From NCBI GenBank assembly GCA_037013685.1, contig CM072904.1, positions 558,001-622,000 on the forward strand: a stretch of DNA of 64,000 bases, in the 5' to 3' direction. Source of the stretch: Acridotheres tristis (taxonomy: Eukaryota > Chordata > Aves > Passeriformes > Sturnidae). The position numbers and the translations under genes were made by a program. The notes under the pieces are model-generated. The model ran no database searches and was not told the origin of the DNA. It was given only the letters and a program-made list of their open reading frames with translations. Shown piece after piece: positions 47,279 to 59,432 of the stretch (positions are counted from its first letter, which is position 1; every line of letters starts with the position of its first letter).

Positions 47279-49016
47279 CCTGCCCTCTGCTGCCCCACAG
47301 CGCGGCACTCCCGGCAGCGCGGTCACACGGACGGAAATCCCACGTTAAACCAAACGGACAACTGGGTGCTCAAGCGAGGGAAACATTCCTCGTGGTTCAT
47401 GTTGAAAAAACCTCCGGAAGCCCACGGCAAACACTCGCTCACACCGATCAGAACCGGAGATGCTCGTCTGTCCCTGCCCCAGCACACCCCCACCAGTACC
47501 GGGCTCTCAAGTACCCCCTCTGTCCCTCCACTCGGATCTCCCTCATTGGCACGGCGGCACTAAGCCCAACAGATGAGGCTGCTACACTTCTCCGAGCAGG
47601 ATGCTTTCTACCTCAGACTCGGGAATTGTCAATGAAAAACATCACGGAGCTCCCTCTGTGTCCTGGCTGTACCAAACCACAGCAGAGAACAGACTCAACC
47701 ATGTCAACCCTGGGAAGGGGCTGTTCCCTCACCTCTGAGATCTGTTTTGACTGAAACTTGCATTTGTAAAGTCGATCTCACAGGGTCTCCAAAGGCTATT
47801 AAGTAATTAGCTTGTAAAAGCTACAGGCTTGTTAAGCCAGAGCCCACTGACCGAGGTGTGAGGAGACTCTATAAACCTCAATTTCCTCAATCACACACCA
47901 CTTCTGCTCAGCTTCTTCCTTCCCCAATAAGGGTAATTAAATGAAATAGACACACGGTTTATTGGGACACCTTTGGGACGCGGCAGAAAATCTCCCACTT
48001 CCCATGCCCTGTTTGGGAGTTAAGAGGAATATGAAATACATCTCTGGAAAAGAACGGGAGGACTAATCTAAGAGGATGGCTTTATTTTGTTTTTCTCTAA
48101 GGTGTGAGATCTTTTTTTTTAATTGGGCCACCTCCTATCTGGCTCTGAAGTTTAGGGCTGGCAGTTCCCATGAGTGTTCTCAATTGCTGATGGACACCTC
48201 AGCTGTGCTTGGCAGTCAGTGTGATTTACCGTGAGTGGGCAAGACTGAGCTCAGGCAGTGAAATCTCCAAGTCGATTTGGAACTGCAAGAACTGAGTCAC
48301 ACACAAGTTTGCCTTCTCATACCCAGAAACCCCATCCTCCTCCAGCCCTTCTCACCAAAGCCACTTCCCTCCATGCTGCTGCTCTCAGGCTCTCAGAGTG
48401 AGTGGGAGTCACAGGGAGGAGGAGACAAAAAGCAGCCGCAGCATCAGATGAGCTCAGGTGAGGTGACAAGAAGTATGAGCTCTGCATCACCACCAGCGTT
48501 TGGGGGAGCTGCTCAGAACAAGAGAAATGAGGGTTTCTTTTATCTGTATGTTTTGCTCAGTCTGCTTACTTTTTGTGTACTTTTCCCTCCCAGTCAGACT
48601 TGCTTTCACTGAAGAATGGAGAAAGAACACCCAGAAATTCAGCAAAAGGGAGGGGAAAGATGGGAATACAGAGAAAGCCACATCACTCCAGCTGCCAGCA
48701 TTTCCTAATTCAGTTCCAGCACGCCCAGTATTAAGGCAGCAATTCCTCTGCAGGTATTCATCCCTTCAGCACTTCAAAGGAGACTGACAGCCACAGTTTA
48801 GCAATGTGTGAATTCCTGCTTGTAATTACACGTGGTATGATGTAAGGAATAAACACCTACATCCTATATGGGACTGTGGAAGTCACCCAGCACTGGCTTT
48901 AGCTGAAGTCCAAACCAGGTGCCCACATCCCCTCTCACACCAGCAGAGGTGGGCAGCCTTCTTGAGCAAGGACTTGCCCTACATTGCAGACACTGCAGTT
49001 TGCATGGGAGAAAGGG

Positions 49017-49055
49017 CTGGAAGGACATTTGTCTGGAAGGACATTTGTCTGGAAA
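49017..49055. repeat. Tandem duplication, 16-bp unit
   Basis: CTGGAAGGACATTTGT occurs twice in a row and is followed by a partial third copy, CTGGAAAGA. Confidence 0.88.
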
Positions 49056-50265
49056 GAATGGGATTTGTATTTACCCCAAGGAACCTCCTCAGCAGTGAAT
49101 GGCTGTGGAGGATCAGCAAGATCACCAGGTCGAAGCATGCTGCATCCAACAGAGTGCACCTGAGCCCAACACATGTTCCCCTCCTACATTTTTATTTTCT
49201 TTAATTATTATTTCTCAGGATTTTGCATGTGAACAGTTACATCATTTCACCTCTACCATTATATTATGCCCTTGGTGGAGCTTTCATAAGGAAAGGGGAA
49301 CAACTCTTTTCTCTTTACAGATCATCAAGAACAACATGGCTGACTGAATGCCCAACACTGCCAAAGAGAGAAAACTACTGAAAACTAATGAACTCCTGGG
49401 AAGCTTTTAATTTCTAAATAAATCATTCCTATATGTTTCAGCTTTCATATGAAGGTGCTGGGTTTAATTATATCCACTTCTCCTCCAGTGAAGGTTTGAA
49501 AGGTTTATCTTACTAACTTTTGAACACCAGTCTGAAGATGGGAAGATTACTACTGCTGCTGACAGGTATAACAAGCCCACAGTTTGTGGTTAAAAAACCC
49601 TTTTCAGTCCAAGAAAAGAGAATTGCATACCTTGGGGTGATGATGGAAACCTCTGCAGGGTAAAAGTTAACGGAGCACCTAAAAGGGTCTGGTGCAAGGC
49701 CCCAAAGAGAAGGAAAAATCAATAGTCCCCACTAAGAACCAAAGTAAAGCAGATTTTGTTAGAGAGCTGCTGGTGAAGTGATAGCAAATGTGCCACTTCT
49801 CTTGCAAGGCTGCAAGAGCCTTAAAATTCTCCCCCCAACCCTAGTTTATGCAAGAATACAAAGGGCTGTGAGGCTCCTGCTTCCCAAGGGTTATCTCCTC
49901 CCAGCTGACGCACCCGCAGCTCAAGAAAACAGATCCCCAGTGAATAATGACTTGCCTCTTATGTGAGAGAAAGGAGTCATAACTCAGAGCTGATCATGGT
50001 GTGTTTATGCACAGCCATGCTGAGGTCAGGATTTATTTCAGATCATGGCAGAAGCAGTCTATCAGTCACCAGTGCTTCATTCTTTGACAGCACAAAGTAG
50101 TAATTCTCATAACTTACCAGCTTTGTTTTTCAGTATCATTAATTAAACCTTGAAATTCCTCAGGATAAATGACAGCAGAGATTCCTTAATGAACATCGAA
50201 GAAGACAGATTTACTTTGTTCTTTATTACTGAGCTAACTCCACAATATGTTGCAATATCCCATAC

Positions 50266-50366
50266 CTGGGTCAACGTTGAATCTCTCCAGGAGCCTGAAG
50301 ACCAGCTTGCTGAGCATTCTGCGGTTAAATTTTTCGGGTTTGTACCTGGACAGGCCTTGATATGGT
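50266..50366 (-). CDS. EXD3: EXD3 exon 5 of window
   Basis: This 101-bp exon completes codon 177, encodes residues 178-210 and gives the first base of codon 211. The sequence begins PYQGLSRYKPEKF and ends RLLERFNVDP. Its second half aligns with the human LSRQVLRLQERYGVAP. The acceptor is TGTTGTTACAG and the donor CCAG|GTATGG. Phase agrees with both neighbours (AG|A before, G|CC after). No catalytic residues are expected here. Confidence 0.94.
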
Positions 50367-51189
50367 CTGTAACAACACCAGAAAAACACATCTGTGGCAT
50401 CACCTAAAGGATGTTTCCCAAATAGCAGACATTTAACAGCAGAGAAACTGGCGTTTGCAGGATGTTGATAAGGACAGCCCCTGCCTTTCCCAAGGTACAG
50501 TGAAAAGCCAACAGCACGACTACACAAATTTCAGTCAACCACTTGAAGAAAGTACAGAGGCTCATTTTAAAGAAAGAGAAAGTGAGCAACTCCTTTTCAT
50601 CTCTTTTTCAGAACTGACAGCAACTATTGCAGCTACACTGTGACTCTGACTGTGCTGCTGGCTCTGAGTGACAGGAATTATTCAAGTGAGAGGCAATTCA
50701 GAAGTGAAAAGACACACCATGAGTTGATGAGCACAGGAAGGTTAACCACTTGCATCTCTTGTTTTTCTGCCACATCATCACAGTGTTATCTTCCTGTCAA
50801 ACCTGTACAACCGATACTGAAAGTCACCCTTGTCTGCAGCAAAGCACGAGAGGCTGACTGTTCCAGCCTCCACGGGAAGCTTTGATACTGCTCTGCTGCT
50901 GGGGTGTCCTGCACAGGTTTCATCCTGGCAGGAATGGAGCATCTGTCAATAGCAAGGATTCTTCTGTCCTACAGGCTGAACCATTGGAGAAGGCTCTGGC
51001 ACAGCCACCAGAATTTTTCCTTTTTCAGCCGAAAAGTCAATATATTGCACTCCCTTACACTGGGACACAATCACAGCCAGCCAGCCAGGGGACAGACACA
51101 CTGCTCTGATCCCAACACAACCAGGGGACAGCCACACAGTGCTCTAGGAGCACCTTGGCCTAGCTGTTCAGAAAGACAAGTGTTTATAC
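50367..51189. other. EXD3: EXD3 intron between exons 5 and 4
   Basis: A 0.8 kb intron, no recognised feature. Confidence 0.85.
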
Positions 51190-51329
51190 CTTGTGATGTC
51201 TCTGATATTGAAGCTGAGGTCACACCACTTGTCTAGGGTCTGCAAGAGCTTCCTCTGGAGCTCGGGATATTCTGCCACATAATCTTCCACCAAGTTAGCT
51301 TTATCCTGGAGCAGTAGTGGGGTACACAT
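51190..51329 (-). CDS. EXD3: EXD3 exon 4 of window
   Basis: This 140-bp exon encodes window residues 131-176 plus two bases of codon 177. It starts MCTPLLLQDKANLVEDYV and ends FNIRDIT, matching the human sequence MSIPLLLQDKVALVERYV and its following helix. The internal ATG at the exon start is not the translation start, because in-phase exons precede it. The acceptor is CTTCTCCTAG and the donor AAG|GTATAA. The split codon AG|A gives arginine with the next exon. Confidence 0.95.
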
Positions 51330-51746
51330 CTAGGAGAAGGAATTACATTAAAGCAGCGTGCTCTGCCTTTGATCCCCATGGAACATAAGAATGAGTCCCA
51401 ACCCTCCCCAAGCCATCAGTGCTGCCTACAGGAGTGCTGTGACATCTGCAACACAAATATGAGCAAACCTTCGGTGCAGCAAAGTACTGATTTCTGCCTC
51501 AGTGACGAGCATAGCCAGGATTTGTTATAGCAATGGCTGCAGCCAGAAAAATCGGGTAATGGGAGCTAACAAAGCACTCTGTGCCTAGTCTTGATGTAAA
51601 GGTACCTCAACAACACAATAGGCACTTCTTGGGAATGGAGCAAAGCCTCAAATGAAAGGCTGCAGGACTTGGAGGGCCCTGATGGATCTCCTGCTAAAAA
51701 AACCGTGAATCTGATGACAGAGAAGCCTCCAGAGGAAATTACTCAC
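51330..51746. other. EXD3: EXD3 intron between exons 4 and 3
   Basis: A 0.4 kb intron, no recognised feature. Confidence 0.85.
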
Positions 51747-51800
51747 CTTCTCTACATCTTGATCTGGCTGTAATTTCAGCTTAATACTCAGTATGGCTGC
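51747..51800 (-). CDS. EXD3: EXD3 exon 3 of window (18 codons)
   Basis: A 54-bp exon, phase 0 at both ends, encoding window residues 113-130, AAILSIKLKLQPDQDVEK. It aligns with the human stretch AATLGATLKLQSELGVEK. The acceptor is TTTTCTAG and the donor AAG|GTGAGT. It is too short to stand out as an open frame; it was found by walking upstream from exon 4. It continues the helical N-terminal region. Confidence 0.94.
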
Positions 51801-53032
51801 CTAGAAAACATGAAAAAAGTTGTGTATTTAGAAGAACCCTACAGTGGATAAATGGGCATTATTCCAAAGTTAAGTAAAAATGCTGTTATACACATTTTTA
51901 ATGTGTTAATTATTTCTGTTACGTTGTCAAGCACAAATCCTGCAAACATTTGGCCACATTCATTCCACAAATGTACAAGAACACTCCTGGCAGAGCTGCA
52001 TATCCTGAGTAGCAACAGCCACTGGAGCAAAAATGAAAGATCAAGGGGTTGGGCAGAAAGCAAGTGAAGCACTCGGACAAAACCAGCTGAGATGGATATT
52101 TCCTATCAATTTCATGTTAAAAACACCATACCTTTCTGAGCAAACTTTATCAGTCTCACTCTGCCTTTGAAGTTTTGTAAAACAGTTGCATTTTGTGAAA
52201 GCAACTCAACATTTTAAACATCCTGAAATCAAAAAGTAATAGTTTCTCTAATTCCTGAGTCACTCCACACCCCTGAAAGCACCAGGGTCACCACAGGCAG
52301 TTAGATGGGAAGAACTGTATTTTTCCCTTTTGTGAGATCTCCGAATCTTTGATAAGCCAAGACCTGCCACGTTCAAAATTGCCTCCAAAACAGGATCTTC
52401 TGGAACCTGCTGGGATGAACTGCAGGAACTCAAGGTCAGAAGAGCTGAACAGCCTGTCCCATCCCAGCTGAGGACCACAGGAATGGATGAAGCTCTAACT
52501 GTGCACTGCTTGGGAAGTATAGACACAGATTAGGATTTACAGGAGGTAAGAGTGTCTCATTTCTGATGTGTGTGAGAACTCTCGGATCCCAAATACAGAA
52601 TAAGCACTTAATGGGTGGCTTTAATATAGTGCCTTCTGCCAGTAACTGGGGCAATCAGGGCAAGGAGCCTTGGAGTACCTCTGTGTGTTAATGCTGAGCT
52701 GGGAGCCAGGAATGAGGAGGATGGACATGGAGTATCCTTCCAATACCTTTGTCAAGTCAGGCTGCATTTTCCCAAAGGGCTGTAAGCAGTGCTGAAAAGA
52801 CATCTGTGACCCTGCCAGAGCAGGACTGACCAACGATGGGATGGAATCCACTGAACTCACAAACACCTGTTATTCAGATGAGGATAAAACCAGTGTGATA
52901 GGGCTTGGAAAAGCTCTTTTCTTCTATAGGTTTCCTTGCTCTTGGTGATTGATTTTGATTTGAGAGAACGACCAGGAAAATGATGCATTTGTCAAAATGG
53001 ATGGACATTAGAGCTGTGCTATTTGTTGGAGT

Positions 53033-53345
53033 ATAGAATCGTAAAATGGTTTGGGTTGGAAGAGGCCTTTAAAGCCCACTTAGTTGCAACCCCCTTGCAG
53101 TGAGCAGGGACATCTTCAGCTGGATCAGGTTGCTCAGAGCTGCTGTCCAGCCTGAATTGGAATGTTTCCAGGGATGGAGCAGCCACAGCTTCTCTAGGCA
53201 ACTTGTGCCAGGGCTTCACCACCCTCACGGTAAAAAAATCCCTTATATCTAATCTAAATCTCCCCTCTATAGTTTAAAATCATCACCTCTTTTCCCATCA
53301 CTCCAGGCCCTACTAAAATGTTTGTCCCCATCTTCCTAATAGACC
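53033..53345 (-). mobile_element. CR1 LINE 3' fragment
   Basis: An inverted copy: AATCGTAAAATGGTTTGGGT, TGCAGTGAGCAGGGACATCT, CAGGGATGGAGCAGCCACAG, CTTATATCTAATCTAAATCT and CCATCTTCCTAATAGACCCC. Confidence 0.92.
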
Positions 53346-53764
53346 CCATAACGCATAAACAAAATGCAGTACCAAATGTGCATTTCCCTAGAAAGAGAGA
53401 ACTCCCACCATTACATGTCACCTGCATGAAACTTTTCTGGAAAAATACAAGAATAACCCAAGTGGGGGCAGGCATATGTCTTAAAATTCATTTCCTGTGA
53501 TCACTCGAGTGCCATCTGAATTCACCCCACCACTGGCAGCACATGTCCTGCAGAGCCACACAAGCACCACAGACACCTCACAGCTCATCCCTGCTCACAG
53601 CAGCAGCAGTGGATTACATTCCTTTCTGGGGAATTCGTGCCTGTATTTCACCGTCTGCATCACAGACTGAGTGTGCAAAAGCAGAGAACCAACACACGCC
53701 ATGGAAGTTCACCTGCTCAATCCTACTGCCCCACTTAGAAGTGGAAAAACATCAGTTTTTTTCT

Positions 53765-53820
53765 GTTTGTTTTGGTTTGGGTTTGGTTTTGAGGAAGTTT
53801 GGGTGGTTTATTTTTTTTTT
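53765..53820. repeat. Low-complexity GTTTGG/T-rich run
   Basis: A string of GTTTG and GGTTT units followed by GTTTGGGTGGTTTA and ten T. No longer unit can be defined. Confidence 0.75.
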
Positions 53821-54576
53821 AGCACTGCTTCATTGGAAGTCCAGGCTTCATCTTCAAAAGAGAAATCAAGAGAAGAACTTTAAGTGACAAAAATAGGAAA
53901 TACCATTAATGCAGAGACTGAACCGAAAGACACAGGAGCATTGCTCAGCCCAGCTAAACCTCAGCCAAACCTCTCCCTTGCTCCAGGCTTTATAACTATT
54001 CCCCAAGGCAGAGGCAAAGAGCTGCTTCTTTCCTCTCACATTATCAGCTTAACAACACAATGTTCATGCTGAGTGATTATTCTCAAGTTGAAAGCTGCTA
54101 TTTGTGGTGTGGACCTGAAAAAGGGGTTTGGGTCTCCAACACTTTAGCAGCTGTTTTGCTTTCCTCTCAGCTCCTCAAGTTTGCTGAATTAAAAGAAATC
54201 ATTTAAACAAAAAAGAAGAAAGTATTTGCAACTCTCAAGGCCTTGTTTCACCATTTGATCTCATTAGTACCTCCTATTGTAGCCTTAGTTTTAACTGCAA
54301 CATCCAACAGCTCCCTAATGGCTTTTTAATGTTCAGATTAACGTAATTGCAGCACTGTTATCTACATGGCAGAACTTTATCTCCAGCTCTACTAACTGTA
54401 CAGGTGACTTAATCAGATGAACATGTGTGGTGTCAGGTTGGGTTTTCCTCTTTCCCTGGTTGGATATTCCATCCTGTCCTAAAGGGTGTAGAAGAACAGA
54501 TGTTCATTTGTAGGGCTGGCAGACATCTCTCCCACAGCAGGCCTGGAGGACAGAGAAACTCCAAACACACAGAGAT

Positions 54577-54790
54577 TGATGGAATCCTCACGGCTGGAGA
54601 AGACCTCTAAGATCAACAAACCCAACCATCAACCCAGCACCGCCACAGCTTTCACTGCCAAACCATATCCCCAGGTGCCACATCTACGTTTTTTCTAACA
54701 TCTCCAGGGATAGTGACTCCACGGCTCTGGGCAGCCTGGCCTAGTGCTTTACATAAGCTGTTTTTTAACAGCAATCTAACATCTTCCAGC
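54577..54790 (-). mobile_element. CR1 LINE 3' fragment
   Basis: An inverted copy related to the one at 39.1 kb: AACCCAACCATCAACCCAGC, CCCAGGTGCCACATCTACGT, CCAGGGATAGTGACTCCACG, GGGCAGCCTGGCCTAGTGCT. Confidence 0.9.
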
Positions 54791-57700
54791 TCAAGTAGGT
54801 AATGGAGCAGTTGTGCTGCTGGCAGAGCCTCCTTGCAGCAGGGAATGCTCCTGGGGCAGGGCAGCTGCTTTGTCCATGCCTGAAGCATGAAAGAAGCATG
54901 AGCTGGGCCCTAGAAACAGGCACCAGGGGGGCTGGGCTGAGCTGGAAGCCAGCAGAGATAACATCAGCCTGTTTACAATGGGAATAGTAAGAGAAGAGAT
55001 ATGAGTAACTGTAATAAAGATGAAAGTGCTTGGCAGCTGTGTCTGTGGTCTCAACTCCGAGCTATTTTAAGATTTTGTTTTGTTATTATCGTGTTTTGAA
55101 TTGTTTCACTCCACAAACAAATTTTGTGTAATACGACCCTATTTTTAACAGTCTGTTTACAGCCGATAAGATCTCCAGCAAAGCAACACCTCATTCGCAG
55201 GCTCCTTTTGTTTTGACTCAGAAAACAAACACTTTAATGAGGCCGAGCAGGCTGTAGCTGAACGGGTGATAAACCCCCTCCCCACCCACAGCCAGCATTC
55301 CCCATCTGCAGTGCTGGGCTGGAAGGCGAGTCAGGTAAGCTGGAATCTGGCAATCCCTATCATCCAGCTGCAGATCCTCGGGCTGGATCAACAGAGCTGC
55401 CCAAATCCTGAACAGCAGGTACCCCCCGACTTCACCAGCTGATCAGTAAGAGCCAAAACCCGAGGCAGGATGCAGGAATATGGGCAAGCTCCAGGGAATG
55501 CTGAGATATTTGCACCTGTCAGGGTCTACTCACTCCCTCAAACACCAAAGAGACTATTATTGTCATGGCTGGTGGTACAAGGAGCCTTTGCACAAAAATA
55601 TGTTTCATCCACATAGAGTTTTTAGCATAATCTAATTACAGCAATAATTATCATTATTGCAGCACATAACAGTGTTCAACCTGTACTAACCCCCCACAGA
55701 TGACAACAAACCTGGGGGAGGCTGGTCCCTCTCTTGCCTTGAACAAGTGTACATAGGAGAGAGATGTGATGAATGCATTGCTTGGTGCAGGAGAAAAACT
55801 GATGGCCAGTGCCTGATCCAATTCCTGTCCAAGCTTCTGAGTCTCCTCATCCTTGGGGAGCTTTGGGCCATTCTTTGACTTAATGATGGTGAATGCAAAA
55901 ATCCCATCTGGACATTTTGTAATAGTTTTGTCTCCCAAGGATAAACCCCTAAAATACAGCAGAGGGCTGGTTGAGTCCAGGACAGAATTCAAAGTCGGGC
56001 AACACTACATTGAATTCCACCTAAGCCACGTGTAGGTGCACTGACCAAAGGATGGGGAAAGTTCTCAAACCTGACATGTTCAGGCCTAGCCACGAGCACC
56101 AGAACACTCCTGCAGTCACGCGAATGCAACCCACGAGTATGGGAAAGTGGGGAGTGCTCTGGAGCCAGCACAGCCCAGACACCCTCACCAGTACCTGCTC
56201 CTCTCAGCTTGTTTTGAATGCAGTTGGCTCTGTCTCATCGAAAAATGACTATTCTTTCCACATACAGTACGAGGTGCAGGAAGCCACACAAGATCTTATC
56301 TGCAAGGGCATGTGCACTTGGGTGGTGTCTGCACTGACAATTTCTGCAATTTTCCCACGGTGGGGTTCGCAGCAGAGGAATTACCTCGTGCATGAGAACT
56401 GCTTGGAGTGCTGAGGCAGGACAGACACCAGTGGTTGCTGATGACTCCTGCTCTTGGCTCTGCTGCAAGTGAGCTGGGACAGCACAAACACAGATATGTC
56501 TGTGCCTGACTGAGTGCACTATTTGTGAACACATGGTGAGGGAATTTCTGAAAACCCAAAGAATAAACGAAACAACAGAAGTGGACTTTGCAGAGAAGGA
56601 ACCAACATCAACTCCAAGAAAATCACAGTAATCAAAGCCTGGATAATGGCAGAAATAATTGAGTAAAAGGCACACCAGGTATTAATCACTGGGCACATCT
56701 GTTTTGTGTTTTGGAACTACTCATTTCAAACTTGAGGCTAATCAGCCTTGCTGAGCTCTCAGGGTGCATCACTGCACAGTGGATGACATCACGTTCGATG
56801 GTTGATTGCTTCCTGCTCAAAGGGCAGTTCATACACAGCTGGCTGTGGGAAGGTCTGCAGAAACCAGGGAAACACGACATTCCTCAGGTCCACACTCAAG
56901 AGACCAGGAAAGAGTGAGACCATCAACATGGAGCAGTGACAGGTTGTTTATTCCCAGCCAAAGAATTTGAGGTAGAGGGAGAGAAGTACAAGTCCAGGTT
57001 GGGAATATGCAGAGGTGAGGGGAAGAGGGAACTGAAGCCAACCCTCTCTGATTTGTGTCCCTCAGGTCACTCAGCAGTTTTAGATGGGGTTTAACTGCTT
57101 GGCTCATTCTCTGAGCGTTGCCCACCTCCACCAGACCCAGACTTTGCCCAACTGGATTTGCTGCACATCTCCAGGGCTGTCCCAGAGCCCAGAAATTCTG
57201 GTAGTAGGAGTAGATCTCTACTGTCTCATTTATGACTCCCAGCAACACTGAAGCTCCTTCCCCAGGCATAGCCCAGGGCAGAGGTGGGTCTGGAGGCTGG
57301 GGAGGGCAGCAGTGGCCCATGGCCCGTGGGCTGGCTCCCTCTGCTCCAGACAGGCATCACTGGGCAGGCAAAGTGCCACTACTGCTGTCCTTTGGCAGCA
57401 GGGTATGTTCAGAGGAAAAAGGGGTGGATACTAAAACATCATCATCTTTATAGGAGAAACAACTGCTGTAACATTTTCCTTGGGCTTCTTAGCCAATATA
57501 GTTCATAATTTAAAAGAAAAAAGGAAATACAAATGTACACACTTTAAAATATAGTAAGAGCTGAACAAGCCTTTGTACAATTAAGGTGGTGAATGGAGAT
57601 AAGAAGCAATATCAGAGGCTGGCCTGAGAACAGCTCAGAAAAAGCCAGAGTGAAGAAATCCAAAATCTGATTATCCATTAATGTGCTCAATCAATGCTAA

Positions 57701-59029
57701 CACTGATCTCTACTGACAGATCTGCAAAGATACACTGTGTGTAGTCCAGCACCATGGATGCAGTATGGCTACAAACACCAACATCCCTGACTCTTCAGAA
57801 CATCCCTGCACTGAAACTGAAGGTCATGATGGGGATTGAACTGTCCATTTTTACACTTCCGAGTATTTGTGCTCCTTTAAGTTTAAGTCTTGTCAATCAC
57901 CCTTTCTATTATGTCTGTAGCAGTATTGCTGACAAAAACTCACAATTCTGTGTCTACACAGCTTTTTCTCTGGGTCTCTTTTTCTCAAACATATTTTATG
58001 TCAAATTTTAACTGAACTCTACCAGATAATCCACATTATCTTAATTGAAAGAGCAAACATTAACCAAATTTAACATACAAGCCTTCATTATTTCTAGAAA
58101 TTGATGGATAAAACATTAGAAAAAAATATGCTCCGCTTTTGCAAACAGAGAAATCTGAATGGACAGCAACTGAAAATCCTGCTAAAAACAAAATACAACT
58201 GGCTTCATCCAATATTCTTGTTTAAGAATCAAAGTGATGAAGGGGAGAGAAACTGACACAGAGGCTGGAGTGGGAGGTCTCTCAGGCCCAGGAATATTTC
58301 TGGTTGTCAGAGGCTAAAAAGATTATTTATTGTTTCCTTCCTAAACCCAGCTCCACTGCCACCTGTTCAGAATTTACTATAAAGCTGTTAAACAAGATGA
58401 GAACTTTGATGCTGACTGTGAAAACAAGTTTCACTGTATCTGACCCGAGCAGCACTCACTGCTGATCCAGAAGCAAAGGAATTTGATTTTTTTTCTTTAA
58501 GCACAGCTATCTTTTTACCTTTATAAGCTGTTTAAAAAATGTAAATAAAATAACTCAGTGGACAATAGAGGGCATTCATCCCCCAGAAAGACAGCCGCCA
58601 CCCTTAGACATGAAATATCGCAGCACATTAAGTCATGAGACCCCGCTAATCAAAGCTGACAGGGCCCTGAATGTGATTTCTGCTGAGACTTAGCGATATC
58701 ATGGGGCACTGAAGCATGCACAGCCTGCCAGACTGCCCCTGTTCATGTGACAATGGCTTTTATTCCCCAAAGGGGCCTGCGAGTGACAAGAGTCCCCTTT
58801 GTCTCCGGGCTCCCGCATTCGCAGTGCAAGAGAGGTTCATTCAAGCAGCCCCAGACACTCTTTGAAAGGCTGAAGTGTAACATAAGATGACCATGAAACA
58901 CTAGCTTGCCTTCTGCCTACCCCTCATTCTTCTCTAGCACAGCCTGGCCTATTCAGGGCCTCTCGCAGCCCCGCTCGCTCTGCATTACCCCCGGTCTGCT
59001 GAATCTCAGCATTGTCCTGTGGGCACCCA

Positions 59030-59360
59030 GCGCCCTTCCCACACCAAAACCCAGTGTCCTTCCCACACCAAAACCCAGTGTCCTTCCCACACCAAACAGG
59101 GTGCCCTTCCCACACCAAAACCCAGTGTCCTTCCCACACCAAAACACCCAGTGCCCTTCCCACACCAAATCCATCCAGAGTTCTTCTTGCACCACTTCCA
59201 CTGACACCCAAGTGCCCTTCCCACACCAGAACCAGCCAGCACCCTTCCCACACACACCAAATCCACCAGCACCCAGCACCCTCCCCACACCAAATCTACT
59301 CAGTGCCCTTCTCACATCAAATCTACTGGTAGCCATTGTCCTTCCCACAGCACATTCATG
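59030..59360. repeat. Minisatellite A, 23-26 bp unit
   Basis: The unit is close to CCTTCCCACACCAAAACCCA followed by GTGT. Copies are regular for the first six units (spacing 24, 24, 23, 24, 26 bp) and then decay. TTCCCACA occurs nine times and TTCTCACA once. Because EXD3 is transcribed from the other strand, the pre-mRNA carries the TGTGGGAAGG form. Confidence 0.92.
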
Positions 59361-59432
59361 CAGAGATCTCCCCACACAGCATTCATGCAGGGCCCTTCGC
59401 ACAGCCCATCCTCCTGCACGCAGCACCCTTCC

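Larger units (their letters stand above)
44598..50265. other. EXD3: EXD3 intron between exons 6 and 5
   Basis: A 5.7 kb intron. In order it holds a unique AT-rich stretch with GATA sites (44.74-45.11 kb), a CR1 copy (46.2-46.85 kb), a small minisatellite (47.11-47.28 kb), a CpG-richer patch (47.29-47.56 kb), another unique AT-rich stretch (47.77-48.13 kb) and a 16-bp tandem duplication (49.02 kb). Confidence 0.85.

Noticed and set aside
51190..51329. The ATG opening EXD3 exon 4 as a translation start
   Set aside because: It directly follows a splice acceptor and three in-phase exons with human counterparts lie upstream.
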